Shown: piece after piece, positions 26,701-40,000 of the stretch | Position numbering within the stretch: position 1 is the stretch's first letter | Layout: each line of letters opens with the position of its first letter | DNA from: Nymphaea colorata | Lineage: Eukaryota > Streptophyta > Magnoliopsida > Nymphaeales > Nymphaeaceae | Length of the DNA stretch: 64,000 bases | Assembly: GCF_008831285.2 (NCBI RefSeq) | Contig: NC_045138.2 | Span: 19,997,934 to 20,061,933, forward strand | Direction of reading: 5' to 3' | Notes under the pieces: model-generated | What the model was told of the DNA's origin: nothing | Databases searched by the model: none | Seen by the model: the letters and a program-made list of their open reading frames with translations, nothing else | Translations under genes and position numbers: made by a program

Positions 26701-26934
26701 GTCATTGAGCCGTATGTGTCGCAGATTGACGCCTTGGTGGCCGCATGGTTGCCGGGAACTGAAGGCCAGGGCGTTGCAGATGTCCTGTTTGGTGACTATG
26801 GCTTCTCAGGCAAGCTGCCACGGACCTGGTTCAAGAGCGTTGATCAGCTCCCCATGAATGTTGGTGACAAGTACTACGACCCACTTTACCCATTTGGCTA
26901 TGGCCTGACTACATCTCCAGCAAATTCCAATTAG
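23728..26934 (+). CDS. GH3 beta-glucosidase / beta-glucan exohydrolase, complete
   Basis: This is a secreted family 3 glycoside hydrolase that releases glucose from non-reducing ends of cell-wall beta-glucans. Coding exons are 23728-23947, 24062-24266, 24429-24519, 24642-24787, 24870-25113, 25245-25349, 25723-25905, 26119-26323 and 26447-26934. They join in frame to 628 aa, the usual family length. The start MASFRAS gives a signal peptide (hydrophobic residues 7-22), followed by [31 protein letters not shown] places the nucleophile at Asp308. [11 protein letters not shown] (Trp452, Trp456) matches the glucose-clamping tryptophans of barley ExoI. VGEAPYAE contains Glu514, the acid/base by spacing to barley Glu491. 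Intron 2 is GC-AG (AG/GCAAGT), the only way to keep ATR-DPEL in frame. A spliced leader exon adds an upstream in-frame ATG at 22204. It is a paralogue of 77-1433. Confidence 0.96.
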
Positions 26935-27451
26935 AGAAAACAGCTTAGTTTGAAAGCAATCAAGCCTATATAGATTGCAGTCCTGTTCCGATATTCTTTG
27001 CAAGTGTAATCGAACTAATTGTATTATGGGAACTTCTTAAGCTATAATTTATATCGTAATATTAAAAGGAAGTTTGATTTCAGTCTAAGCTAGTGAATAT
27101 TTGTTATCAATGTCGTCATTTTATAAAGGAGAAAGAAAGAAGAGAAGAGAAGTGTTTGCTACGAGTTAAAGCAAAATGATTCCCATCCAATGTCAATCCA
27201 CTGGTTCGATCCTAAATAAATATTTGTCAAAATATATTTAAATCAGCTCGAGTCGGCGAATTCGAATTGCATTAATGAAAAAATGTTAGGTTCTTATTCA
27301 GATTTAGATCATACTAGTTGATGTTTTTTAGAGCGTGTATGCATTTTTATTGTTTGATTGATATTAATTAAGCTTCGTAATTTGATTATCTTTCATAGTT
27401 TGTTAAATACTATTATTTCTGCAACTTTTTTTATGATCGTTTGAATCTCTT

Positions 27452-27550
27452 CATTTTTCAAAAAAAAAAAAAACGAATCAAATTTGAATCATTTTCAGCT
27501 TTCAGCTAAAAATGATTCAAATTTGATTCGTTTTTTTTTTTTGAAAAATG
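27452..27550. repeat. Near-perfect 46-48 bp inverted repeat with minimal loop
   Basis: The left arm, which contains CGAATCAAATTTGAATCATT, and its reverse complement on the right meet around a loop of only a few bases (AGCTTTCAGCT). They differ by about one A in the poly-A tract and one base near the loop. The outer part is CATTTTTC plus 12-13 A. It lies about 520 bp beyond the GH3 stop codon. Such a cruciform is either a foldback element or a local inverted duplication. Confidence 0.92.
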
Positions 27551-28353
27551 ATATTATATTTTACAGAATCATAAAGCAAGTTCAAGGTTAAACCGTTTAA
27601 TTCTTGCGTATTTGCATGAGACTTGCTTCTTGACAATTCACCTTACATATATCTGGTTGCACTATCAGTCTGAAAACGACTTCATTATTAGCAAACACTA
27701 ATTTATTTTCATATATGACTCATGATTCTACTGATTGCTATACTACCGCACCCATTTCTTCCGAAGTAAACACTTCAGGAAATTACCTAAGCCCAATATC
27801 TAAGAGGACGAGTTGGTTCAGGTACCGGGGCCTGACTCGGCTTGCGACTCGGGCAAGCGCTAGCCCGAGTATCCTCTGTTCCTCATCAGCTGTCCAGGGC
27901 CATCCCCCCACCCTTCACATTTTGGAAATACTTATGCTTATATTTTTTGAAAAATTGTAACTTGGTATATATAAACATTCTGAAAAATATTGTTTGGCCC
28001 CATACAAATTTCCGAAATATTATACGCATCACCCCTTCTCCCTTGTTCTTTAAAAAAAAAAAAAAAATCTGACTCCCTTTTTCTTTAAAAAAAAAAAAAA
28101 TCTGACTCCGTCCCTACCTACCTTGATCTGATTATAAGATGCATTTGGTCAAAGACAGATGGTAGTTCTCCAAGAATCAAAAACACTAGAGTATGACAAA
28201 AAGAGGGTTGTCATCTGAATCAATCCAGTAGATGTCAGAATAAGCAGAAACACCAGAAAATGCATAAAAGGATCGAAGAAAATTACCTTCCTCAAATCTC
28301 GTGAGATGTGGTAGTTCTGATGAAGTTTCTGTGGTGCATAGCAACTACATCAT

Positions 28354-28354
<1 letters not shown>

Positions 28355-28387
<33 letters not shown>
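28355..28387. repeat. Poly-A tract, 33 bases
   Basis: An uninterrupted A run. No target duplication or retroposed gene is evident beside it, so I do not call it a processed insertion. Confidence 0.9.
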
Positions 28388-28389
<2 letters not shown>

Positions 28390-28683
28390 CTTCACTGACA
28401 TAAATTCATCGAGCAAATGCACAGCCTAAAGCATCGAGTAAAGCCTGTTCCATAAAATATGTTATTTCACATTACCCGCTTAAAATATTTGATTATATAT
28501 ATATATATATATATATATAAAGATATTGTAGTTTTTGAATTGGTACCCTTTCACAAATGCTGAACGGCCCCTAAAAAACGAAAGTATGGATGACACTATT
28601 AGTCTAACTTATTGACCTTTCTTTCGCTCGGGGCAACTTAGCCATATGTCTCCCATTGCCCATTGGTTTTATGCAGATATAAA

Positions 28684-28876
28684 TAGGGGTGGAGCCATAT
28701 GAATTTTTCATGAGGGAAGCCATATTAAAGTTTTTAAATTTTGATTGGAACCAAAATATCATTTTTAAAATTTTTATATAGAACAAGTGAAATTTTTTAA
28801 AACTTAAGTATAAATTTTAAATTAAAAATTTGAGGTGGGCGAAGGCCCATGCGTCCCCCTTTTGGCTCCACCCCTG
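28684..28876. mobile_element. Small hAT-type MITE (193 bp)
   Basis: The terminal inverted repeat is TAGGGGTGGAGCCA on the left and TGGCTCCACCCCTG on the right (13 of 14 paired). The flanks are GATATAAA and GATATAAG, an 8-bp duplication with one difference. The interior is AT-rich with no coding. Related end words (GTGGNGGAGC) occur at 6905, 9470 and 11236, so the family is dispersed in this genome. Confidence 0.85.
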
Positions 28877-30813
28877 GATATAAGGTTATTATAAAGGAAT
28901 ATTAGATCAAGCAATATTGGCTCATAATTTAACATTTAGTCTAGTTTGACACGAGAAGACAAGAAAAAACACAGGTTGAAGTTAGGTTATTAGAATTTGG
29001 AGAATATAAGACATAATTTTCTCATGCACACACACACACACATCTTGCATGCGCTACACGCACGTATAGCATTGCAAAATATGAACATTTATGTGCCCTC
29101 GTGTGTATTTGCTCAACCATGTTGCGTCAACAATTGTGAAGACGGCCAAGTGCCAACTCCAAAAAGACATCGTTAATTTAAATGAACAATTGCAATCCAG
29201 CCTTTCGAAAATTATTGTTTATGCGCCTATTTGTAAGTAATATGATTTTATTTTATGGAGAGGTTGATGTTAGTGCAAATGGGAATGCATATTTAGTTAG
29301 AAAGATTTGTTAGGTGGCTAAAAATTTAAAAAAAAAAACACTAATCATATTATAAAGGCATAAACCATTACTAAACACACCATAAACTATTGTTGTACCA
29401 CAAGCTATCGATAATGCTCCTGTCATGACTATTAAACGATAGAGTTTAAGTTTTTAACCATCTGACAACATCTATCATCTCATCTGGCAGATCTAGACTC
29501 CCCTATATACACCCTTAGATTAAGCTTTCTTTGGTGAACGTGACTGCTTAAACGAACTGAAAATTTCCAAAAACATTGAAAAAAAAAAGACATGACGTTT
29601 TACGTTTTTGAAACTGAACATGTAGAATTTATCTGCAACGTTTTTTAAAGTTAGGCTCCCACCAAAAGTATACCTAGACGTATTTTTATTTATTTAAGCT
29701 TTTGGATATGTTTTCCGATATATTTAGAGAAGATATATTAGATTAAGAATTCCCAATACCAATATATGCTTTAAGAAAGATAAAAAAAAATGACCACCCT
29801 TCAACAATATTTAGCAACGAAAACTTTGTGTCTGGGATAGTAAGTTCAATCCAACGCATCGTTGTGACTAAAGTTTGGCCAGACGACAAAGGAACACTCC
29901 TGTTAATTTGGATGTAAGGTTTCCTAGAAGCACACAGAACACCAAGACACCCCGCCCCCCTAGCATAAGCGCACACACACATACACATAGACACACACAA
30001 AGAGAGAGCGAGCAAGAAAGAGAGAGAGAGGTGAAACGAGTGACTTTTAGGATGAAACGGGTGGCGAACCAACTCTCTCTCTGTCTACGCGCGCGTGTGT
30101 GTGTATATATATATAGACACACACATACTAGATTTTGATGGAAATGACAGTTGATCACATTGAGATCTGACAGCGGAAATTAAATTACAAATATAAAAGT
30201 AAAATTGTTTTTTCAAAGTCCAAAATAGTCTTAAAGGGATGAGAGAGGGAAAAAGAAGGAAGAAAATAAGTTTTCTTAACAAAACTCTTTGTCTCTTTTG
30301 AAGGGTATTTCAAACTCTTGAAAAACTAATTTAACTTATGCATTTGCATCTTAATCTCAGCAATCTAATTTCTTTATAATCAACAACTGATATGATTCCT
30401 ATAAAATCTGGTCTATAGGAGTCTGGTAGGTGGACCTGCTGATCCAGATCTAAGGATTTGTAGCGATCTAGCTCGGATTTTCACGGTGTTGGTTCCAAGG
30501 AATCCTCACATGCCGTATTAGTTGATGCTGTCCTTGATAATGGACACGAATTGGTTGCTATGTTTCCCTAGTTGCAACGGACTGTAGAGTAGTTAAGCAC
30601 AGGTCATTTTAAAACAGGATGGCTTCCGCAGAGAAAGTTTACTTGACGCATTTACATGCGAACGTTGGCCATACTGCCAAAAGGAATCAGCATGGTTTCT
30701 CCAAACATTGACTACAAGGCACCCTCAACCAAAATAGGATTAGGTTGCCGCCCTTTTCACCTTATAAAGTCACTGCTCTTTCTCTCTCTCTCTCTCTCTC
30801 TCTCCCTCTCTCA

Positions 30814-30846
<33 letters not shown>

Positions 30847-31290
30847 AACAACAACATAAACTCCTAATCTGGTTTATCGCTTAGTTTATCTGACAGAAGG
30901 AAAGAAGTAAAGCCCTTAGATTTAGATATCTTTAGATTACAGACAATAAAATGACAGACACTAAGACAGCTTTAATCGGCTTGATTGACGCCGTCTAACA
31001 TGCTATTATGGGCTTACAACCATAAAAATGAAAGAAATTAGTACCAAAACCTATAAACAGGTCTATTTTTCTCTCAACATGAAGGTGCTGCGTCGCACAG
31101 AGAGAGAGCGAGGGAGATCCGGTGATTGATATCTTCATCTCCAAATTTTACTGTGAAGACAGAAGTTGCTGTACCACTTCTCTGAACATCCGAAACGTTG
31201 ACCAATGAATGCTCTTCAGGCCATCAGAAAATTCATCGCATCTTTACATTCAGGTAGGACAACCTTTTCTTTACAGTGAAAAGATTCTGG
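28877..31290. other. Spacer between GH3 copy 2 and the TSL 3' end
   Basis: There are short CA/GA/GT repeats at 29027-29042, 29968-30035 and 30088-30125, and the compound (TC)n(TA)n tract at 30778-30844. 29340-29500 is a copy of the dispersed repeat also seen near 4860 and 18130. The last few hundred bases probably include the TSL 3' UTR, which is transcribed leftward. Confidence 0.45.
30778..30844. repeat. Compound microsatellite (TC)n(TA)n
   Basis: TC units at 30778-30812, with one CC interruption, are followed directly by about 15 TA units. Confidence 0.95.
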
Positions 31291-34200
31291 TCATTTTTTT
31301 GCATATGACAGGTACGGATCTTGAGCTACAGTCAATACGTCAGGCCTTTCAGCTTGGTTATAAGTCAAGCAACGCCTTATAAAATCCTGCGGTTTCCAAT
31401 GACAGAAAATCAGCAATATAAAACAGCTTAAATCTCCTTTACCATGATTTTCGGGCGTGTTGCCGTGTTGGGGGCAAGAAGCGTTGAGGTTGTTTCTTTT
31501 TGCAACAAATTTAATACCACAAGAAACATGAAAAAAGCAATAAGAATTATTCTAGGCCCCTTTCACGAACTCCAACATCAATAAGCAGCAAAGCAACCTT
31601 ATTGCTGACAATGTAAGAAAGGTGATGCACGAGCAACACAATCCTACAAGATCTATCATCTTTATCTTTCTCTTTAGGCCAATAGCACCGGCCATCACCA
31701 GCTGTATATTGGTCATGGCCACAAATATCATTTTTGTGTTTTTATAGGCGAGGTTCACAAGTATTTTTTTTCGGTAAAATTTTTTTTTTTTTTTTGGGGG
31801 TGGGGGGGACTCAGAAAAATCTGGGAGTTCTTTTAGAAAAAATAAAAAATCAAAAAGTTAGGTAAAAGTACAAAAAATGAAAACTAATACGAAGACAAAA
31901 AACACTCCACTTAAAATGTAAAGGAATAAGTATTGTATTGCATTTAGGAGGTCACGTCAAATACCTAAAACTAGAGGAAATAAAACAATGAAACAAAAGT
32001 TGAAAAAAAATAAAAACAGAAAATGTAATAAAAAAATAAATGAAAAAATCATGTTGAAATCGCCATAAATGGTTTTTAACGTTTATTCAAAATATCAATG
32101 GTTTTTAACGTTTATTCAAAATATCATGATATTTTCTTTTCTTTTCTTCATTTTTCGTTCATATCGTGATATTTTCAAAAACATCACTATATTTGTGGCT
32201 ATGATGTTGGCAAATCCCGATCAACAGAACTCTTAAAGTATCCTTGCTGACAGCGGGAGTACACCCAACTTTGATTGTGCTAAAGCACAACCCTTGTGGG
32301 TTTAGTAGTAGTGACCTCCTATCAAGGGGTTGAAAGTGCCAAAAAGCCGCTGTTAAAGTGGAATCCGTTGTATACTGCTAGTTTCTAGTTTGTCCAGACT
32401 ACATAGTAAGAAACCAAGAACTTACTTTTGCCTCATTTGAGACAGTGGGTTTTGGTGGAAATTCCACTTTGCGAGCTCTGATAATAGTATCTTCACGAAG
32501 AATCCGCTCTTGAGTTTGATCATGCCCAAATGGACGTTTACCAAATAGCATTTGGAAAAGAAGTACACCAGCCGACCAAACATCAACCTGATTTTCATAG
32601 CAAAGGAAAAAGAGAGATTGCAAATCGGGTTAGAGATTTTTTAGAACAGCAAGTACCAGGCATCTGGAGACAGTCCAATCCATGCCTGGAACTAGGGAAT
32701 GACTAAGAAGCCTGAGCAGAAGTTAGGTGTGATCCAAACCATGACACACCATGTCCTGCTTCAGTTCACAAATTCTCCATAATCAACAGAAAAATAAGTC
32801 TAAACCTTTGATGAAATAAGAGGTGTCCTGTTAAGCTCGAAGCACTCTGGAGGCAGATACCTGAAAATAAAAATAAAGTGCATAATAGACATAGAAATTG
32901 CCAACTTGCTACTTAAGTATAAGAGAGCCCAATACCGACAAATTGTAGGTGCTACAAAAAATACAGAAATAACATAGAAAACATCAACTTTGCCTTTACT
33001 ACTGTATTTTCCGTATAGAATATCAGCAATAAGTTTGAAGTTTAAGGGCACAGCATAATTACCAGAAATATTTTCAAGTTCTCATGCAGAGAAGGAAAGT
33101 AACATCCAAAACCATAAAATTAGCATTAAGCAAAGTCTTCCTATGCACAGAACTATCAGCTAAAGATTGATAGCATCCTGGCAGCAGCTACACAAGCACT
33201 GGAGAAAAGTAAATGCCAAAACAACTATTTGAAACTACAAAACTATACCAACAAGTGCAGCACAAAGGACACTACGAATTTATACAACCAGAAGCAGGCA
33301 CATGCATAAAAAAAAGAAACTGACATGTCATATTTTGCATATTTCATAAACATAGCTAGTTTTCCTGTCATAAACTCTTGGTCATAGAAGTAAGTATTTA
33401 GGTTGAAAACTAAAGATGCAGCATAAGCGACTCCTGCTATGGCAGATAGGTGGAAATGTGGAACTATGGAAACTGCATATATGATTGCACTTTACTTCTA
33501 ACTCTGGAAATGAGGAAATATGTAAGCATGGGAAATTAAGCATCATTTAGTTATTTTGGTTACCAATATGTGCCAGCTCCTTGGGAAGTAAGTTCCATCC
33601 CCTGGGATCCCACATCATCATCCACTACCTTGCTTAGACCAAAGTCAGTCACTTTTGCAACACCGACCTCGTCAAAAAGAACATTCCCAGGTTTCAAATC
33701 ATAGTGAATGATCTTTTGTGTCCTCCTGTTCAAGTATACAAGCCCTTGAAATATCTGAGCAATTATGATTCTGGCCTCTTTCTCTGGCAATATTGGTGTT
33801 GTCTTGAGGACTGCATCAAGATCTTTACCTGTGAAATAAGTATAAGGATGGCAGTCATAAGTGCTACCATAAAAGAATGTGCTATCAAAAGATAACTTAG
33901 CCACCGGACTGAAATGCACCTGGTTTGGTCGTGTTGCCTCACTAACCGAAAACAAGAAAAAAAAAATTCTTTGAATATGAAAATCAAAGTTGTGTTCACA
34001 ACACCATCGACAAAACTAATCATAATAAAAGCTAGAACGTAGAACCACAACCAGGAAAGGGAAGCCAGAGGGGAATTTCAAAATCCCAACAACTATGGCC
34101 TGAATGTACATGGACAGAAGGATTCGTTATTTTCCCAACATTGGCAGCATACTATAAAGTATAAACTTCCCTAGGACAGAAAACTTTTATTACCAATTCA

Positions 34201-36790
34201 CTTCATAATATGAAAAAGTAACATCATTAAGGCTGACTACAAATTTAGTAGTCTGGGACTCTGGTGGACCATGCAACCCATACTTTCCAGACCGTTGGTA
34301 CAACAATTCTACCAAAAACTCCAATCTGTCCTCCCAAGAAGAACTGATATTATGTTTAGATACATCCCCTTACAAGATGGCTGAAAACAAGCAGCTGACG
34401 TAACAGATGGACTAGGTTAACTGTGACAAGACAGACTTCAAAACTATGATCCCCCTTACAGATGCTAACTACAGAATTAACTGTGATATGCCTTCGCCAC
34501 AGGTTTACCAGTGAGGACATGTTCACTCAGAAGCTCATGAACATGCAGAAGCAGGAATTATGGAAGATGCTTGGAACAAGGTTTAGTAAACATGCAATCT
34601 TCACTAGAAGTTCTTTGGAACAAAGACATAGTTGATTGCAACCAAAAACATACTAAAGCCACAGGCCCACAACTGATCCATGAAACTCAAGATGGTAGTC
34701 TGTCATGATTATCTTGCACTAGCCAACTAAACATGAACAAACAGAGGTCAAAGATCTAAATACTAATTCAAATCCAGTAGTTATTCAGTCTTGCAATGAA
34801 ATTATATGGGTAAATGTTACTATAATCACCCAATTAAGTACATACCACTGCAACATTCTAAAACGGTGCAGAAAGTGTTGTGATCAATTTCAAAGGTGTC
34901 CCACAACCGCACTATATGCTGGTGAACAAGACTCTTGTGAATATTGTATTCTCTAATTGCATGTCGTATATAACTTTGCTTCTTTTCTTCACTCCACTGT
35001 GCATTCAGTCCATGCAGCTTACAAGCCACATATCTATACTCCAGCAAGTCATAAGCCTGCACCAAAGTTTTGCACTTCAAATCACTGAAAGAAAGTAGTT
35101 ATATGCTACATATCTATACTCCAGCAAATCACAAGCCTGCACTGAAGTTTTGCAGTTCAAATCACTGAAAGAAAATACTTTCTCCCAACTGCCTTTGCAG
35201 GCATCCAATTGGAAAATTGCAACTTGTTAAAAAATACAGGTCAATAGCTGAGCGAATTTCCCCAGTAAAAGATTAAACATCAAAAACCACTTTAACCTCT
35301 CAAAGAAATAACCCACCTTGTAAACCTCACTAAATCCACCCTTTCCAAGAAGATTTAAAAGGGCATAGCGATGATTCAAAATCTGGAAATTATTGAAACG
35401 TGATCCATCCTCATCTCTTATGCGCTTCAGCTCCCGTATATGCCTTCCCTTCTCAAGTTCATAACGATCTTTCTCCTTCAGCAACAGTTCTTCTTCCTGA
35501 AAGGATAAAAGTGATGCTACTGAGATACGTCAGTCATCAAACACTAGGTGGATGACCTCTAATTCCATCCACAGCTTCTTAACTATAAAATACCCAGGCT
35601 TACTACTAAGTTCCAACTAAGACCATGTGTTTTAAGCATGCTCACAAGTAAGACAATTACCAAGAGCTCCCATGTTCACCTCCAAATGGTATGTCTACTT
35701 ACACGTTTAATGCTTAATAGTCGTGATTTACAAATTTCATCCTGAATGAGAAAGTCTTCTTCTGGTATCCCAGATTCATGATCACTGCCATCACTTTTAT
35801 CTGTAAAATAGATTATGCAAGAAAATTTGAGTCTGATAACTTCAAAATTGAAACTTCTATTTATTCACCAAGATTTTGTTAAATATGCAAAACAGGGGAT
35901 AGCCAACAGAAGTCAAGCTTCATGCCGAAAATGACACATGCAATTTCACATATATGAATATCAAGAAGCACATCAGCAACGATCATGCAACTTGAAAAGC
36001 AATCATGAATAAAGAAAAACTTATTCAAAATATCAGTGACAAAACAATATTCCTCTCAAAACAAAAGGGTAGTTCAAGGGTCATAAAATTGTAAGACATC
36101 CCGGGATCTATATCCACCTTTGGATGGATGACATCACGCATTATCAGCCCGTAGTATAACAAAAAAAACTCAACTGTTTCAACTAATATCTAACAATGCT
36201 TCTTTCCAATTCTATGGAACATTATATACAGTAGAAAACATGAAATATAGAAAGCCACATTCATAAACAAGAACAAATTAGAGCAGTTGCATATCGAATT
36301 ACTTAGTGATGAAGAGAGGAACAGAAAACTGGTAAGTATGTATTGGCCAAATAATTACCAGATTGACGCTTTTTCAACGATTTCCTGTGCCTCTCAATGA
36401 CCTCCTTTGCATCCCACAAATTCCTCTACACATAAAAGATATGAAAGTAAGATTCTAGTCAGCAACGAAGACAACGAATAATGCTTTTATTCCAAATTAA
36501 ACATGACAGTTGATTGTAGAAACCAACAAAATATTCTGCACGAGCAATTTTACACATTTCAAAACCATTATTCACACAAAGTGCAAAACATGAAATAGAC
36601 ACAGAAAGCAACAATCATGAAACAAATTAAAATGACAGATCAATTAGATAAGTTAAAACTTTGGTATCACACAAATTTTGAAAACACTGTGATAACATCA
36701 GCAATTAAAGCTTGCTGATAGCCTGATATTAACTGCAAATTTTCACAAGGAACGTTGAGAGTCTTGAGACTAAAACCATCATTACGTAAG

Positions 36791-36830
<40 letters not shown>

Positions 36831-37066
36831 TCATTCAACAAGCGATTAAAAATTTGCTAAATGTAAATAAAATATTCATTTACGTACCATTTTTTGTGAT
36901 TTTAAATTGGTAAATTTAATGATCATTTCACTTGGTAGTTAAGTTGTTAAAAAACTTAAAACTATATAAATGACCAAATTAGTAATTGATCTTTATGGTA
37001 TCAAGGACTTAAAGCTCATATATCTACAATCAATTTCCACAAAAATAAGCATACAAATATATATAA

Positions 37067-37097
<31 letters not shown>

Positions 37098-40000
37098 AAA
37101 ATGGCACGTTAGAGATAGGTTGTTTAAAAAACTGTTTTATTGATCTGGTTCACGAATTTGCAAGTACCAGAAAGCCACTAATTTGTACATCTTTTTACTT
37201 CGCAATTTCTAGCATTTTTGGGTAACAATGTTTTTTGGAGAAAAAGCATGACCCAGAAGATGTGCCTACATGGAAAGGAAGTATCCAATGTCTTCATTAT
37301 GCATCCACATATCCAGACCATTTCCACAAATATTGTCATCGGCCTCAGGTTTTCAACAGTGAAGTCTTTCTTGGGTACTTCTCAGTGAAGTTTTTTTTCC
37401 TGAGAAAATCTCGGCATTTAATAAAAATCATAAAAATTAGGTAAAAATAAAAATAAATGAGAAACTAATAAAAAGACAAAAAATAACTAGATAACATGAT
37501 GAAAATAATGTTTTAATGATGATTAAAATGACGATAAGCAATTAGTTTAAAGTTTAGTCCATATGAAATTAATGTCAAAAAAGAGAAAAATGAAAAAAAT
37601 AGGAGAAAGATGCAGAAAAAACATGTTCAATTAATTTTTACCTTTTTCCAAAAAAACATTTTTTCAAGTTTTTTCCTTTTTTAACAATAATATCACGTTT
37701 TTTCAAAAAAGACGTGATATCTGTGACAATGATTCCAGATCACATAAAGATACTTCTATATTCTCTTGTAGTCTGTTATTCAGAAACTAACCAGGTAAAA
37801 CCAAAAAATGCAAAAGAAATATCATATCCTCACAAAGCAAAAGATGAATGAGTTAATTCCAAATGTTTGTTGAGATGCAAGTCCAAATGTTTCATTAAAA
37901 AAAAAGGCTGCCAAAGGATCACAATGAATAAACAGAAAATATGCCAGAAAAAGGTTCAAATTAACATACAAGTTGACTTTGTATGTCCTTAAGTGTTTGG
38001 CCATCCTCCCATGTCTCAGATATAATTGTTCCAGCCCTGAAAGAAACAGATAAATACTTAGACAAAAAATTTAGTAGCCACATCTACATAGAAGATAGTC
38101 ATTATCCAATAATCAGTAATTACCACAACTTCCAGGCTCATACTGGATCATTTCTCAACCATTTATCATTTTCAATATAAATGCTGACAGGTAGTCATAA
38201 GTACTGGAGCAGGCAGAGAAGTTCCATTGGCAAGGAAAAATATAGAAAAGCCTTCTTCACTTGATCAGTAAAATACAAAAATTAAACATCTTAAACGTGT
38301 AAAGCAAGTGATCATGCACCACTGCACAAGTTCTATTAGCCTCTGGCAAGTAGTCGCATATATTGTAGCACAATTTTTCCTGGAAGTGAACAGTGAACAC
38401 ATATGTGTGTATTTGCGTGTGTGTGTGCATCAAATACAAAATACCCATTAACTTGAAACGTGTTGATAATGGAAAACTGTTCACCGAAGGCATGTAAAAT
38501 GTTTTCTTCGTCTCTACAGAATAGTTATCAATGCTTCTCCCTTTTTCATGATGAACGATCGTCCTTGTGATTGCCTTATCAGATGAAGGCTGCTTTTACA
38601 GTTTCACTGAATTTACAGATTTTACATGTTGATATAGCTGCATTAGATGTTTATTGAATTAGAGGAGCAAGAACTCGTCAATTATTTGACACTAATTAGT
38701 AATTGTTGTTCCTGAAAGCATCCGACTCCAACTAACAATCTTCATCAAACACAACTCGTTTTGAAACAAATGATGCTGAGATGACAAAAGCAAATAACTT
38801 AGAGAATTCTTCATTGTTTTGTTCCATATGAACAGAGGACTGATTTAAAAGGGATTACCTAATCACCCCCACATTACCAAGCCTCAGAGAATCCTGACGA
38901 ATCTTCATTCTTGACTCTTGCCTTTCTGCTTTTGCAACTGAAATCAAAAGATCCGACAACACCTTCATCCGCTGCCGAAGAAAGTAAAGTCTCTCAGTTT
39001 TTTCCAAAAAACTCAAACCTAGAAAATTTTCATTAAAATAAGTTACGGAGCACATCTTTCAAAATAGAGAGATCAATTAACCAGGGTCTTTTTTGGTAGT
39101 GGAGGTTCAAAGGCGATCCTAAGCAGGTTACCCACAATAACCCACTTAATTGAACTTAGGAAATAGAGGAAGTTAACATATATGGTTCAGTACCTAAGCC
39201 TGATAGACAAAAGAGAACATATCCAAATTTCAAAAAATTAATCTAAGGGCATATTGGAATAGGCTATGTCTACTTGCAAAGGCAACCTTTTGTGGAACTC
39301 AAAAGCAGATGAAAAGGAAGATATCATAAACTAATTTCAACGTCACTGCATAGAAACATAATTTGTTGTGGAGATAGCAAAACATTTTAAACTGCTCCTA
39401 GTTGTAGATCATAATGGGAGATAGATCACTAGGGAACTCCATTTCCCAGCATGAACTTCATTCTGGAATCAAAAGTTCTCCTCCACTGCTCAAAATGTGT
39501 TCACTGTTCAGAGGATTCAAAAGCAGATAAAAAAAGAAATGCTTGAGTAGTGAATCATGCAACAACCTTGGGCTTCATTTGTTGCTCTTGGTCCTTAAGG
39601 TCTCTCAACTCCTGAATTCATATTACAGATTGTAAGTGAAACAGTAATTATCATTAGAGAGAGAGAGCGAGAGAGAGAGAGAAACCCACACACACACACA
39701 CAGATACACAATAAAGATAGGTGTGAATGCTGTTAAATGTAGCAACTCTAGGAAAAGCATTGCTAAAGCATTTGGACCTTTAGCAGCAGTTTCTTTATCT
39801 TTCCTTAATCTTTATTGACGATGCAAAAGGCCATTTTCTGTTTTTTCTTTTAGCGCAACGCTGCTGGATTGCATATTCCAGTAACGCTGTTAGCATTCGC
39901 TGGTGTTTGCCACCCTTCTATTCTTACACATGCACACACACACACACACACACATATTATATCTAGTCTAGGCATAAGAACTTCTGAGTTTCAACCTTTT

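Larger units (their letters stand above)
26935..28683. other. 3' flank of GH3 copy 2 and spacer
   Basis: There is no gene. It holds the foldback at 27452-27550. At 28045-28105 there is an imperfect direct repeat (CTTTAAAAAA... TCTGACTCC twice). A run of 33 A at 28355-28387 and a short (AT)n at 28495-28520 are also present. Confidence 0.5.

Noticed and set aside
38971-39018. Extension of TSL exon 9 to an upstream TAG acceptor (LSFLEKTERLYFLRQ)
   Set aside because: It would not join exon 8 (ending MKPK) in frame, whereas CAG/CGGATGAAG gives MKPK-RMKVLSDLL, as in other TSL proteins.
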